Of a stretch of 64,000 nucleotides of DNA, positions 1-8,731 are shown one piece after another. Under the pieces are notes generated by a model. That model saw only the letters and a program-made list of their open reading frames with translations, had not been told where the DNA came from and made no database searches. This stretch comes from Adlercreutzia caecimuris B7. Its GTDB lineage: Bacteria; Actinomycetota; Coriobacteriia; Coriobacteriales; Eggerthellaceae. The position numbers and the translations under genes are program-made. How positions within the stretch are numbered: the first letter of the stretch is position 1; every line of letters begins with the position of its first letter. The stretch is taken from NCBI RefSeq assembly GCF_000403355.2, contig NZ_KE159646.1:700424-764423 (forward strand). The letters are read 5' to 3'.

Positions 1-487
1 CGGTATGCTCCTGCCATGCCGCAAGGCTGCTCGGATCGATGCCGAGCTTCTCGATCTCGGACTCGGCATCGCGCAGCCCGCGCCCTGCGGAGAGCTTCGC
101 GCGGATAAGGGCATCCCCGTAGCGACGATCGTCGATAGCCCGCACGCGCACCGCGCGCTTGAGCGCCTCTTCGACGACCTCGGGCGGATACTCGTCTTTT
201 AGCAGGCGCTCGCGCACGTAGGCGCTGGAGCGCTCGCGTGCCGAGGCCCAGCGGAGGATCTTGCGAAAAGCAGCCTCTGCCGTTTTCGTTTCCGTCTCCG
301 CGGAATTTCCCGGCCGATCGCCGCGATCGTCGCACAAGGCCTCCTCGTAGCCTGGATCGAGGTGGCCAGAGGGCGCCGGAGCGCATTGGCTCGTGCGGGG
401 GGCCACGCCCTCCGGCTCGTCCTGGCCCGCCTCGATGGCCTCGACGGCGGCTCGAAGCTGCGAGAGTATGTCAGACCGAGCGGCCAT
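1..487 (-). CDS. recX: Regulatory protein RecX (partial, C-terminus beyond window)
   Basis: RecX binds RecA filaments and modulates their extension. Reading the minus strand from ATG at 487 gives an uninterrupted frame to the window edge. After a poorly conserved acidic N-terminus it shows the RecX three-helix signature: a segment with ILRWASARERSSAYVRERLL, then a block around VVEEALKRAVRVRAIDDRRY and a third around LIRAKLSAGRGLRDAESEIE. The start lies one base after the recA stop codon, so the two genes are translationally linked and share the SOS promoter upstream of recA. Position and sequence both fit the usual recA-recX order. The C-terminus is missing only because the window ends. Confidence 0.9.
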   Translation of the reverse strand, partial: MAARSDILSQLRAAVEAIEAGQDEPEGVAPRTSQCAPAPSGHLDPGYEEALCDDRGDRPGNSAETETKTAEAAFRKILRWASARERSSAYVRERLLKDEYPPEVVEEALKRAVRVRAIDDRRYGDALIRAKLSAGRGLRDAESEIEKLGIDPSSLAAWQEHT

Positions 488-488
488 C

Positions 489-1547
489 CTACTTCTTCTT
501 GCCGGGCGTCTTGGGGGCGGGGCTGAACGAATCGCCCTCGGCCGGAGCCTCGATAATGGGAATCTCGTAGGCCTCGCGCACCTTCGTCTCGAGTTCCTCA
601 CGCAGGTCGGGATTCTCCTTCAGCGTCTGCTTCGCCGCCTCGCGGCCCTGGCCCAGCCGCTCCTCGCCGTAGGTATACCAGGCGCCGGACTTCTTGGCCA
701 CGCCGCATTCCACGGCCATATCCACGATGCAGCCCTCGCGCGAGATGCCCTCGCCGTACATAAGATCGAACTCGGCCTGGCGGAAGGGGGGTGCCACTTT
801 GTTCTTCACGACCTTGGCACGCACGCGGTTGCCCACCACATCGCCGTTCTGCTTAATGGAGTCGATGCGTCGGATGTCGATGCGCACCGAGGAGAAGAAC
901 TTGAGAGCACGGCCGCCGGTGGTGGTCTCCGGATTGCCGAACATCACGCCGATCTTCTCACGCAGCTGGTTGATGAAAATGCACGTGGTATTCGACTTGG
1001 AGAGCGATCCGGCGAGCTTGCGCAGCGCCTGGGACATGAGGCGGGCCTGCAGACCCACCGTGGTGTCGCCCATCTCGCCCTCGATCTCGGCGCGGGGCAC
1101 CAGCGCCGCCACGGAGTCGACGATGACGCAGTCGATGGCTCCGCTGCGCACGAGCATGTCGCAAATTTCCAGGGCCTGCTCGCCAGTGTCGGGCTGGGAG
1201 ATGAGCACCTCGTCGATATCGACGCCGATGCGGGCGGCATAGACCGGATCGAGCGCGTGCTCCGCGTCGATGAAGGCGACGATGCCGCCGAGAGCCTGGG
1301 CCTCGGCGAGAATCTGGAGGGCGAGGGTCGTCTTGCCCGAAGACTCGGGACCGTAGATCTCGATGATGCGCCCGCGCGGCACGCCGCCGATGCCGAGCGC
1401 CGCATCCAGCGGGAGGGCTCCAGTGGGGATGACGCCGATATTCAGATCGCCGCCGCCTTCCCCGAGCGTCATGATGGAGCCCTTGCCGAACTTCGACTCG
1501 ATCTGGTCCGTGGTGAGTTTGAGCATCTTTTCTTTGTCTTCGTTCAT
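489..1547 (-). CDS. recA: Recombinase RecA
   Basis: RecA is the DNA strand-exchange ATPase of homologous recombination and the co-protease that triggers LexA self-cleavage. The 352-residue length is normal. Walker A is GPESSGKTT at residues 66-74. The family blocks [10 protein letters not shown], the Walker B region around [10 protein letters not shown], and the loop-2 segment [18 protein letters not shown] are intact, and the tail is the usual acidic/lysine-rich extension. It is followed after one base by recX. Regulation by LexA is likely because candidate SOS boxes overlap its promoter (1574-1625). No oddities in the coding sequence. Confidence 0.98.
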   Translation of the reverse strand: MNEDKEKMLKLTTDQIESKFGKGSIMTLGEGGGDLNIGVIPTGALPLDAALGIGGVPRGRIIEIYGPESSGKTTLALQILAEAQALGGIVAFIDAEHALDPVYAARIGVDIDEVLISQPDTGEQALEICDMLVRSGAIDCVIVDSVAALVPRAEIEGEMGDTTVGLQARLMSQALRKLAGSLSKSNTTCIFINQLREKIGVMFGNPETTTGGRALKFFSSVRIDIRRIDSIKQNGDVVGNRVRAKVVKNKVAPPFRQAEFDLMYGEGISREGCIVDMAVECGVAKKSGAWYTYGEERLGQGREAAKQTLKENPDLREELETKVREAYEIPIIEAPAEGDSFSPAPKTPGKKK

Positions 1548-1573
1548 GGATTCTCCTTGTCTGGGCCATCATA

Positions 1574-1625
1574 CGAACAAGTGGCCGTTTTCACTCTATT
1601 ATACGAACAGACGTATGATCGTCAA
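1574..1625 (-). promoter_or_regulatory. recA promoter with two candidate LexA (SOS) boxes
   Basis: On the minus strand a -35 TTGACG (1620-1625) and a -10 TATAAT (1598-1603) are separated by 16 bases. The spacer contains CATACGTCTGTTCG (1604-1617), one perfect GTTCG half of the CGAAC-N4-GTTCG SOS box and a degenerate other half. A second copy, CGGCCACTTGTTCG (1574-1587), lies just downstream of the expected transcription start. The 8-mer ATACGAAC recurs on the plus strand at 1571 and 1601, exactly 30 bases apart. LexA control is inferred. Confidence 0.75.
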
Positions 1626-1744
1626 GACCTATCTTTGCAGATTGGAACACTTCGACGATGCGAGCGCCATGATAGCTCCACACAACCGTGAAACGATGCC
1701 CGGACTGTCCCGAAAGCGACCGTCCCCGAACCGCACATCAGTCG

Positions 1745-1783
1745 CAAAAAAGCGGGGGCGGCCCTACGAGCACCGTCCCCGCT
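1745..1783 (-). terminator. Rho-independent terminator after pgsA-cinA
   Basis: Arms AGCGGGGGCGG (1751-1761) and CCGTCCCCGCT (1773-1783) pair over 11 bases with one G-U, and the minus strand continues into a T run (A run at 1746-1751 on plus). It lies just beyond the pgsA-cinA stop and separates that operon from recA. Confidence 0.85.
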
Positions 1784-1801
1784 CTCCAACGGCGCCTCGC
1801 C

Positions 1802-2962
1802 CTAGCAGGCCGCCTCGATGGCCTGGAGCGCCGCGAGCACCGTCTGCAGGCGCACAACCTCGCGACCGCCTTCGAAATGATGGCACGTCGCGTGGCCGCC
1901 CTTGACGGTGGCGCAGCCGACCCACACGGTTCCCACCGGCTTGCCGGGCTCGGCTCCCCCCGGCCCGGCAATGCCCGTCACCGACACGGCGACATCGCTG
2001 GAAAGCTTCCGCAAGGCACCGCGCGCCATCTGAAGGGCCACCAGCTCGTCGACGGCTCCCTGGCTCGTGAGAACATCGCCCGACACGCCGAGAAGCTCCT
2101 GCTTGACGTCGTTGACGTAGCTCACAATGCCTCCGCGCACGACCTCGGAGCTGCCCGGCACCGAGGTGAGCGTGGCGGCAATAAGGCCGCCGGTGAGGCT
2201 CTCGGCAGTGGCGACGGACAGCCCGCGGGCCCGGGCCTTCTCCACAATGGAGCGCGCCCGCTCGTCGATGGCCTTCTGCAGGGCGACAACCTCGGTGGCC
2301 GCCGGCGGAGCCTCCCGGGAAGCCGCCGACGAGTCGCCTTTCAAGAGGTGGCGCGCCTTCACCAGATAGTCGAGCATGGACATGATGGTAAGAACGAGCG
2401 CGATGCCCATAACCGCCCACGAGAGCACGAACAGCGGATTGGTGAACGCTGCGACGGCTGTGGGAAACACGAGCGCGTCCTTGGCGAGGAACAGCACGAT
2501 GGAGATCATCTGGAAGACGGTCTTGGCCTTGCCGTACCAGCTGGCGGCGATGACCTCCCCCTTGCTGGCCGCCACCATGCGAATGCCTGAGACGATGAAC
2601 TCGCGGGCCAAAATGATGAGCACGGGCCAGCCGGGCAGCACCGCGAGCTCCACAAGCGCGATGAGCGCCGCTGCCACGAGAATCTTGTCGGCAAGCGGAT
2701 CCATGAACTTCCCGAAGTCGGTCACCTCGCCGCGGCTGCGGGCCAGATACCCGTCGATCCAGTCGGTGCACGAGATGAGGATGAAGATGCCCGCCGCAAT
2801 GAGGCGCTTTGCCTCCATGGTAATATCGGGAAGCCCCATCCAGATCGGCCAGGGACTCACGATGGCGAGCACGAACACGGGAACGAGGCAGATGCGGATG
2901 AGCGTGACGATGTTGGCCGGCGTCCAGAGCTTTTCCGGCGCAGTGGGCTGGATGGTGGCCAT
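1802..2962 (-). CDS. Fusion: phosphatidylglycerophosphate synthase PgsA + CinA C-terminal (nicotinamide-nucleotide amidase) domain
   Basis: Residues 1-210 are a CDP-alcohol phosphatidyltransferase that makes phosphatidylglycerophosphate from CDP-diacylglycerol and glycerol-3-phosphate. The metal-binding signature D67-x2-D70-G71-x2-A74-R75-x8-G84-x3-D88-x3-D92 is complete and is surrounded by several membrane segments. Residues about 225-386 are a CinA C-terminal/PncC domain (TAESLTGGLIAATLTSVPG, then SVTGIAGPGGAEPGKPVGTV), which deamidates nicotinamide mononucleotide. Both signatures lie in one frame without a stop, joined by a short Ser/Ala/Pro linker (211-223). The chosen ATG at 2962 starts MATIQPTAPE, five bases after rimO; the open frame further upstream is only antiphase rimO sequence. 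In many bacteria pgsA, cinA and recA are separate neighbouring genes. Confidence 0.92.
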   Translation of the reverse strand: MATIQPTAPEKLWTPANIVTLIRICLVPVFVLAIVSPWPIWMGLPDITMEAKRLIAAGIFILISCTDWIDGYLARSRGEVTDFGKFMDPLADKILVAAALIALVELAVLPGWPVLIILAREFIVSGIRMVAASKGEVIAASWYGKAKTVFQMISIVLFLAKDALVFPTAVAAFTNPLFVLSWAVMGIALVLTIMSMLDYLVKARHLLKGDSSAASREAPPAATEVVALQKAIDERARSIVEKARARGLSVATAESLTGGLIAATLTSVPGSSEVVRGGIVSYVNDVKQELLGVSGDVLTSQGAVDELVALQMARGALRKLSSDVAVSVTGIAGPGGAEPGKPVGTVWVGCATVKGGHATCHHFEGGREVVRLQTVLAALQAIEAAC

Positions 2963-2967
2963 GGGCC

Positions 2968-4317
2968 TCACTCCCCTTCCATCTCGTAGAGCAGCGTATC
3001 GGCGATAACGACCTCGACGACGTCGCCGGGCTCTCCCTCGCTCACGAAGGTGACCCCGTCCACCTCGGGAGCCTGGCACTGGGCGCGCCCGTAACGCTGG
3101 CCGTCCTCCTCGCAGCCTTCCACGAGCACGGGCATGACGCGCCCGATGCGCTCGGCGATACGCGGTACGCAGCAGGCGTCGGCCGCATCGCGCAGCACCT
3201 GGGCCCGCTCGGCCTTCTCGTCCTCGTCCAGCTGGCCGGGAAGATCGAAGGCGGCCGTTCCCTCCTCCCGTGAGTAGGGGAAGACCCCCACATAGTCGAA
3301 GGGTTCCTCGGCGACGAAATCGCACAGCGCCTCGAACTGCTCGTCGGTCTCGCCGGGGAATCCCGCGATGAGGGTGGTGCGCAGCGTGATATCGGGCACG
3401 GCGGCGCGAATGCGCTCGATGAGCTCGTGGAACTTCTCGGCGCTGCCCGCCCGGTTCATGGCCCGAAGCAACGGCGCGCTCACATGCTGGAGCGGGATAT
3501 CCAGGTACGGGCAGACGTTGTCGCGGGCGGCCATGACCGAGAGCAGCGCATCGGTGACGCCCTCCGGCTGCAGGTACATGACGCGGAACCACGTGTCGGG
3601 AAACGCTTCGGACAACTCGTTCACGAGCCAGGCCAAATCGCGATCTCCGGGAAGGTCTTGGCCCCACCGCCCCGTATCCTGGGCGATAAGATCGATCTCG
3701 CGGGCACCATCGGCCCGCGCGCGCTCGACTTCTCGATAGATGTCCTCGAAGGGGAAGCTGTGGTAGCGTCCGCGAATGGCGGGAATCGTGCAGTAGGAGC
3801 AGAAGCGGTCGCAGCCGTCTGATATTTTCACATAGGCGAAGACGGAACCTGCCTGGGCAGGCGCACTCACGGTGCGCGGAAGCGGCTCGGTCCCGCGAAC
3901 GTATCCGAGAATGCCGTCTACGACAGCGACGATATCGTCCTCCTTGCTGCAGGGGACGAAGGCGCGGGCCTCGGTCAGCTCCTCGGCCAGGTCGTCTCCG
4001 TAGCGGGCCGGCATGCAGCCGGCAACGATGAGGGCGGCATCGCCCCGCTCCACTGCGGGAAGCGCCGCGGTCTCGAAGATGGCCTCGAGGCTCTCCTCGG
4101 TCGCCGACTGGATAAAAGAGCATGTGTTCACGATGACGACATCGGCCTCGTCGGGTGAGGCGGACGTATCGTAGCCGGCTTCGGAAAGGGCCCGGGCCAT
4201 GGCTGCGGAGTCTACTTCGTTCTTGGCGCAGCCCATGGTGATGAGGGAGATGCGGCCGCAGGGCTCGGCGGTCGCGACGGCGCTGGCGCCGGAAACCTGG
4301 TCAGTCACAGAGGGCAC
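2968..4317 (-). CDS. rimO: Ribosomal protein S12 methylthiotransferase RimO
   Basis: RimO is a radical-SAM enzyme that methylthiolates an aspartate of ribosomal protein S12. The N-terminal UPF0004 domain supplies the auxiliary cluster cysteines C30 (ITMGCAKNEVDS), C66 (VNTCSFI) and C101 (VAGCMP). The radical-SAM triad is C169-x3-C173-x2-C176 (SDGCDRFCSYC). A TRAM domain follows near the C-terminus. The S12-specific opening MGCAKNEVDS distinguishes it from MiaB and MtaB; the MtaB paralogue is separate at 25.6-26.8 kb. It lies six bases after yajQ and five before pgsA-cinA, so it is mid-operon. Confidence 0.93.
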   Translation of the reverse strand: MPSVTDQVSGASAVATAEPCGRISLITMGCAKNEVDSAAMARALSEAGYDTSASPDEADVVIVNTCSFIQSATEESLEAIFETAALPAVERGDAALIVAGCMPARYGDDLAEELTEARAFVPCSKEDDIVAVVDGILGYVRGTEPLPRTVSAPAQAGSVFAYVKISDGCDRFCSYCTIPAIRGRYHSFPFEDIYREVERARADGAREIDLIAQDTGRWGQDLPGDRDLAWLVNELSEAFPDTWFRVMYLQPEGVTDALLSVMAARDNVCPYLDIPLQHVSAPLLRAMNRAGSAEKFHELIERIRAAVPDITLRTTLIAGFPGETDEQFEALCDFVAEEPFDYVGVFPYSREEGTAAFDLPGQLDEDEKAERAQVLRDAADACCVPRIAERIGRVMPVLVEGCEEDGQRYGRAQCQAPEVDGVTFVSEGEPGDVVEVVIADTLLYEMEGE

Positions 4318-4323
4318 GGCTTT

Positions 4324-4821
4324 CTAGCGGTAGTTCACGTACTGCAGGGGCTGGCCGTAGTCCTGCCCCTTGAGAAAGGCGATGACCTCCTGCAGGGTAT
4401 CGCGGGAAGGCGAGCTCACACGCAGTTTGTCGCCCTCGATGGCGACCTTGCACTTGAGCTTCTGCGCCTTGATGTCCTTGTTGATCTTGCCGGCAGTCTC
4501 CTTGTCGATGCCATCGACGATGGTAGCCGTCCGGCGCACCGAGCCGCCGCTGGCTGCCTGGACATCGCCCCACTTCACGGCCGTAAGATCGATGCCGCGT
4601 TTAATGAGCTTGCTGCCGATGACGTCGATCACCTGGGAGGCGACGAAATCGGCGGGGGCGGCCACGGTGATGGTGCCGCCGCTTTTGTCCAAGCTGATCT
4701 CGGCTCCGGAGTCCTTCAGATCGTAGCGCTGGGAAATCTCCTTCTTCGCCTGCTGGAACGCGTTGTCAACTTCCTGCATGTCGACAGTCGAGACGACATC
4801 GAAGCTTGATTCCTTGGCCAT
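4324..4821 (-). CDS. yajQ: YajQ-family nucleotide-binding protein
   Basis: The 165-residue protein matches the YajQ/UPF0234 family from end to end: it opens AKESSFDVVSTVDMQEVDNA, contains the repeat-type segment ISLDKSGGTITVAAPADF, and ends in the second ferredoxin-like half (VSSPSRDTLQEVIAFLKGQD). Family members bind cyclic di-GMP or other nucleotides and have been linked to transcription factor partnerships; the role here is not shown by the sequence. A Shine-Dalgarno GAAAGGA precedes the ATG. It lies between the rodZ-like gene and rimO in the same orientation. Confidence 0.9.
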   Translation of the reverse strand: MAKESSFDVVSTVDMQEVDNAFQQAKKEISQRYDLKDSGAEISLDKSGGTITVAAPADFVASQVIDVIGSKLIKRGIDLTAVKWGDVQAASGGSVRRTATIVDGIDKETAGKINKDIKAQKLKCKVAIEGDKLRVSSPSRDTLQEVIAFLKGQDYGQPLQYVNYR

Positions 4822-4863
4822 GGGTATCCTTTCGTCGGGTTGCGGGATGGGCAGCGAGCAGCG

Positions 4864-6003
4864 CTAGTTGCCACTGTCCGAGGAGCTGTCCTCGGGGGTA
4901 TCGTCGCTGCCAGCAGCATCGTCGCCGTCGGCGGTGCCGTCGGCTTTGGAGTTTGCCTGCGCCGAATCGTCTTCGGACGAGGACGTGCCGTCGCCCTTAT
5001 CGTCTGCGTTATCGGAGGACTTCGACGGGGAGACGCCGTTTTCCTTTTGCCAGTCGCGCAGGATATCGTCGAAGTCCACGGTGTAGGTGTACACGCCCGC
5101 CGCGCTCGAGCTCTCAGCAGGCTGCACCTCCTCGCCGTTCACCGACAGCGTCACGGCCTGAGGTGCCGTGGTCACGAACTTCAACTCGCCGGTAACGGGG
5201 TACTCCTCGCTCTTCGGGCCGGTGTAGGTATCGGCCTCCTTGGTCTTGCCGTCGACGACCACCTCGATGTAGGCCTTCTGGCCATCGGCTACCGCGTACT
5301 TGAACAGGGCGTTTTTCGGTGCCACCGGTTCGACTGTGGGCGCCTCGGCACTCTGGTTGCCGCCGGAGTCCCCGTTTGCGCCCGCCGGAGCGGGCATACC
5401 GGAGATGGGCACGGTGGGCGTGTCCTCGGCCGAGCCCCCCTTATCGCCGCCGAAGGCGAGCACGAGCACCAGCACGAGCAGGCCGATGATGACGGCGCCT
5501 ACCACCAGGAGCGGCAGCATGGAGCCGAGGTTGGCGGCGATACCGGGCGCCTGGCGCCCTTGGACGAGGTTGGTGTACTGGGGCTGCGCGCTCCCGCGCG
5601 AGGACGAGCGCGACGAGCGCTGCCCGCTCCCGTGCGAGGAGCGCGGCGTGTCCAGGTACTCGGTGCGGCGGCTGCCGGGGCGCGACGAGGAGCGGTCGGA
5701 CCGGTGTCCGTCGCCACTGCGGCCAGGCCGGCTTTCCATGGGGCGCCGCCCCGTCTCGAATTGGTGCGCCTCATCTCGGTAGGCGCGTGTTACCTCGGTG
5801 GGGTTGAGGCCTACGAGCCGCGCGTAGGCGCCCACCATGTTGGAGGTGTAGCCCCGCGGGGGCATGCGGGCGAAATCGCCCTCCTCGATGGCGCGCAGGA
5901 TATCGGGGCGGATGCGCAGCTTGCGCGCGGCAGCGGACAGGTCCAGCCCCTTGCGCTCGCGGCCCATTCGAAGCATGTCCCCGAAGGAATTCTGTCTCGC
6001 CAC
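4864..6003 (-). CDS. RodZ-like membrane protein with cytoplasmic Xre-type HTH
   Basis: Residues 1-75 form a RodZ-type helix-turn-helix (FGDMLRMGRERKGLDLSAAA, then IRPDILRAIEEGDF and a GYTSNMVGAYARLVGL block). A basic Ser/Arg-rich linker follows, then one membrane span at about 160-187 (MLPLLVVGAVIIGLLVLVLV), then an outside domain resembling DUF4115 with a Ser/Asp-rich low-complexity tail. RodZ couples the elongation cytoskeleton and wall synthesis in rods; in this lineage the partner is unclear. It lies between ftsK and yajQ with 42-base spacers on each side. Confidence 0.82.
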   Translation of the reverse strand: MARQNSFGDMLRMGRERKGLDLSAAARKLRIRPDILRAIEEGDFARMPPRGYTSNMVGAYARLVGLNPTEVTRAYRDEAHQFETGRRPMESRPGRSGDGHRSDRSSSRPGSRRTEYLDTPRSSHGSGQRSSRSSSRGSAQPQYTNLVQGRQAPGIAANLGSMLPLLVVGAVIIGLLVLVLVLAFGGDKGGSAEDTPTVPISGMPAPAGANGDSGGNQSAEAPTVEPVAPKNALFKYAVADGQKAYIEVVVDGKTKEADTYTGPKSEEYPVTGELKFVTTAPQAVTLSVNGEEVQPAESSSAAGVYTYTVDFDDILRDWQKENGVSPSKSSDNADDKGDGTSSSEDDSAQANSKADGTADGDDAAGSDDTPEDSSSDSGN

Positions 6004-6045
6004 GATCTCGTCTCCTCTATATCGTCGGGGAACCCGTGCTCGTCG

Positions 6046-8724
6046 CTAGTCCTCGTCGTTGGCCTCGAAGGCCTTCAACGTCTCGAGTTCCATCTGATCT
6101 ACCAGCACTTCGCGGGGACGGCTTCCGTTGGCCGGGCCCACGATGCCCTTTTCTTCCAGTTGATCCATTATACGCCCGGCGCGGGCGTATCCGACCTTCA
6201 AGCGGCGTTGAAGGTTGGATGTTGAGCCCAAATCGCTTGAAACCACCACATCGGCAGCTTCCCACAGAAGCGGATCATCGGCCTCGGAGCCCCCATCGCC
6301 GGCCGGCGAGGAGTCGCCGAGGGTGACCACGTTGGTCTTCAAGATCTCGGAGTGGTACTCCGGCTCGCCCTGGCCCTTCAGGTGCGCCACCACGGCGGCG
6401 ATTTCCTCGTCGGGAATCCAGGGGCCCTGCACGCGCACGGGTTTGGGATACTCCGGCTTGGAGATGAGCAGATCCCCTCGGCCGATGAGGTTCTCGGCGC
6501 CGGTGGAGTCCAGGATGACGCGGGAATCGATGCCAGAGGCCACGGTGAGGCCGATGCGGCAGGTGATGTTCGCCTTGATGAGGCCCGTGACCACGTTGGT
6601 GGAGGGGCGCTGGGTGGCGATGATGAGGTGGATGCCCGCTGCGCGCGCCAGCTGGGCGATGCGGCTGATGGAGAACTCCACCTCCTTGCCGACGTTCATC
6701 ATGAGGTCGGCAAGCTCGTCGATGACGATGACGATATAGGGAATGGGCTCGCCGTAGGGGTTCTCGGGAGCCTCCCCGCCGCTCGCCTCGGCCGCATCGG
6801 CGGCGGTCTGGGCGGCCCTCGCCTTCTCGTTGAAGGAGATGATGTTGCGCACGCCGCACTTCGAGAACATCTTCAGGCGGCGCTCCATCTCGGCTACGGC
6901 CCAGGACAGCGCGCTCGATGCCTCGCGGCACTCGGTGACCACGGGCACGTAGAGGTGCGGAATGCCGTCGTAGGGGGCGAACTCCACCCGCTTGGGGTCG
7001 ATCATGATGAAGCGCACTTCAGCGGGGGTGGCGCGCAGGAGAATGGACATGATCATGGCGTTCACTTCCACCGACTTGCCCGAGCCGGTGGTGCCGGCGA
7101 TGAGCACATGGGGCATCTTCGCCAGATCGTGCACGATGGCGTGGCCCTCCACGTCCTCGCCGATGGCCACCTGCAGGGGCCCCTCCCCCGCGGCGGCCAG
7201 AACCTCGGGCAGGTACACTGTCTGCCGCTCACGGTTGGGTACCTCGATGCCCACGTAGTTGGTGCCGGGGATAGGTGCGAAGATGCGCACGCCGGGGGCG
7301 GCGAGCGCGAGCGCGATGTCATCGGTGAGGTTGGTCACCTTGCTCACGCGCACACCGGAGGGAAGATCGACCTTGAACAGGGTCACCGTAGGACCCTCCA
7401 CCCAGCCGACGACGCTGGCGAACACCCCGAAGTCCTCGAGCGTGCCCTGAAGCTCGGCAGCCACCGAGCGCAACTGCTCTTCGGTGGAGCCGCGACGGCG
7501 CCCGTCGCCGGTAGCGAGCAGGTCGATGGAGGGCAGTTGGAAACCGTCGCGCGAGGGGGCGGGCTCGGCGGCCTTGGGCGACGGCTTCGCCTTCGGTTTC
7601 GCGGCCTTCTTGCGGGGATTTGCCGTCTGGGCCTTGGCAGCCGCCTCGACAGCTTCCGCTTCGGCCGCCTTCTTTCCGAGCTTGCGGGTCATGGGCCGGG
7701 CCGGAGCCGTTGCGGAGATGTCCTCGGGTGCCTCCGCCGCAACGGCGGCGAGGTTCACCGTGCGGCCGGCGGCTACGGCCGCAGGATCGACGCCGAGCTG
7801 GCGGGTCACTGCCGCTGCGGCAGGTGCGGCGGGCTCCGCCGCAGCCGGTCCGGCTGCGGCGTCCGCGCCTCCTATCGCCACGGTGCGCGCACCCGACACG
7901 GGGCGACTGCGGCGGCGGGGCTGCTCCTCCATGGACAGGCGCGCCGTAAGGGCCGCCGGCCGCACGACGGTCGCATCGGGCGGCTGGGGCACCTCGTCGG
8001 AGGTGCGTCCCAGGCCGTGGCGCACGACATGGCCGCCGCGCTTCACGGCGCCGAAGAGCGCCTCGGGCAAGTAAGGCGCCTGGGCGGCCAGGTCGGCCTC
8101 ATGGCGCTCGCGCACCTTCTCGATGAAGGCCGAGACCGAAAAGCCGATGACAATGACGCCACCCAGGGCCACGCCCAGAAGCAGAATGGCCGAGATGATG
8201 CTGCCGAACAGGGTGAGGCCCACCCAGGCGAGCGCCGCGCCCACATAGCCTCCGTGGGTCGTGAGCGCATCGTAGTCGAACAGGTGCTCGGGCCCGGTGT
8301 TGCCGAGGGGCGTGAACAGCGCGATGATGCCGAGCAGCGCCACCAAGATGAGCGCAAGGCCCACGGTGATGCGCAGCGACATGCGCTCGCTCTCCTTGCG
8401 GTAGAGCACGGTCGCGCCTACGGCCACGAGGAAGAACGGCATGATGTAGCAGCCCACCCCGAACACGAGGTGGAGCGATTCGGACAGAAACGAGGTGACG
8501 ATGGCGCCGGTAGGGGCCACCGCTGCGATGAACAGCACGATGCCGACGAGGATGAAGCCCACTCCCACCATGTCGCGACGGGTGCGGTCATCCAGAATGC
8601 GGGGCTCGGGCTCGACAGCGCGGCTACGCGCCGCCGACAGGGGACGGCGCGTACCGCTCTTCGAGACCGCTCCGCTCGCGTTTTTCGATGAAGATGCGTT
8701 TTTTGCTTGCGAGTGTCGGGCCAC
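6046..8724 (-). CDS. ftsK: DNA translocase FtsK/SpoIIIE
   Basis: This septum-located hexameric ATPase pumps chromosomal DNA during division. The order is: short basic N-terminus, four membrane spans between about residues 52 and 200, an Ala/Pro/Lys-rich linker (about 240-395), then the alpha/beta motor with Walker A GTTGSGKS at 544-551 and the conserved IPYIVIVIDELADLMM Walker B strand. The end is a gamma winged-helix domain (LLWEAADVVVSSDLGSTSNL, RIMDQLEEKGIVGPANGSRP) that reads KOPS-type sequences. At 892 residues it is typical for actinobacterial FtsK. It starts seven bases after RNase J. Confidence 0.97.
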   Translation of the reverse strand: MARHSQAKNASSSKNASGAVSKSGTRRPLSAARSRAVEPEPRILDDRTRRDMVGVGFILVGIVLFIAAVAPTGAIVTSFLSESLHLVFGVGCYIMPFFLVAVGATVLYRKESERMSLRITVGLALILVALLGIIALFTPLGNTGPEHLFDYDALTTHGGYVGAALAWVGLTLFGSIISAILLLGVALGGVIVIGFSVSAFIEKVRERHEADLAAQAPYLPEALFGAVKRGGHVVRHGLGRTSDEVPQPPDATVVRPAALTARLSMEEQPRRRSRPVSGARTVAIGGADAAAGPAAAEPAAPAAAAVTRQLGVDPAAVAAGRTVNLAAVAAEAPEDISATAPARPMTRKLGKKAAEAEAVEAAAKAQTANPRKKAAKPKAKPSPKAAEPAPSRDGFQLPSIDLLATGDGRRRGSTEEQLRSVAAELQGTLEDFGVFASVVGWVEGPTVTLFKVDLPSGVRVSKVTNLTDDIALALAAPGVRIFAPIPGTNYVGIEVPNRERQTVYLPEVLAAAGEGPLQVAIGEDVEGHAIVHDLAKMPHVLIAGTTGSGKSVEVNAMIMSILLRATPAEVRFIMIDPKRVEFAPYDGIPHLYVPVVTECREASSALSWAVAEMERRLKMFSKCGVRNIISFNEKARAAQTAADAAEASGGEAPENPYGEPIPYIVIVIDELADLMMNVGKEVEFSISRIAQLARAAGIHLIIATQRPSTNVVTGLIKANITCRIGLTVASGIDSRVILDSTGAENLIGRGDLLISKPEYPKPVRVQGPWIPDEEIAAVVAHLKGQGEPEYHSEILKTNVVTLGDSSPAGDGGSEADDPLLWEAADVVVSSDLGSTSNLQRRLKVGYARAGRIMDQLEEKGIVGPANGSRPREVLVDQMELETLKAFEANDED

Positions 8725-8731
8725 GGCGAAT

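Noticed and set aside
2963-4123. Upstream in-frame extension of pgsA-cinA
   Set aside because: The extra residues are rimO read in another phase; the ATG at 2962 lies just after the rimO stop and begins a normal PgsA N-terminus.
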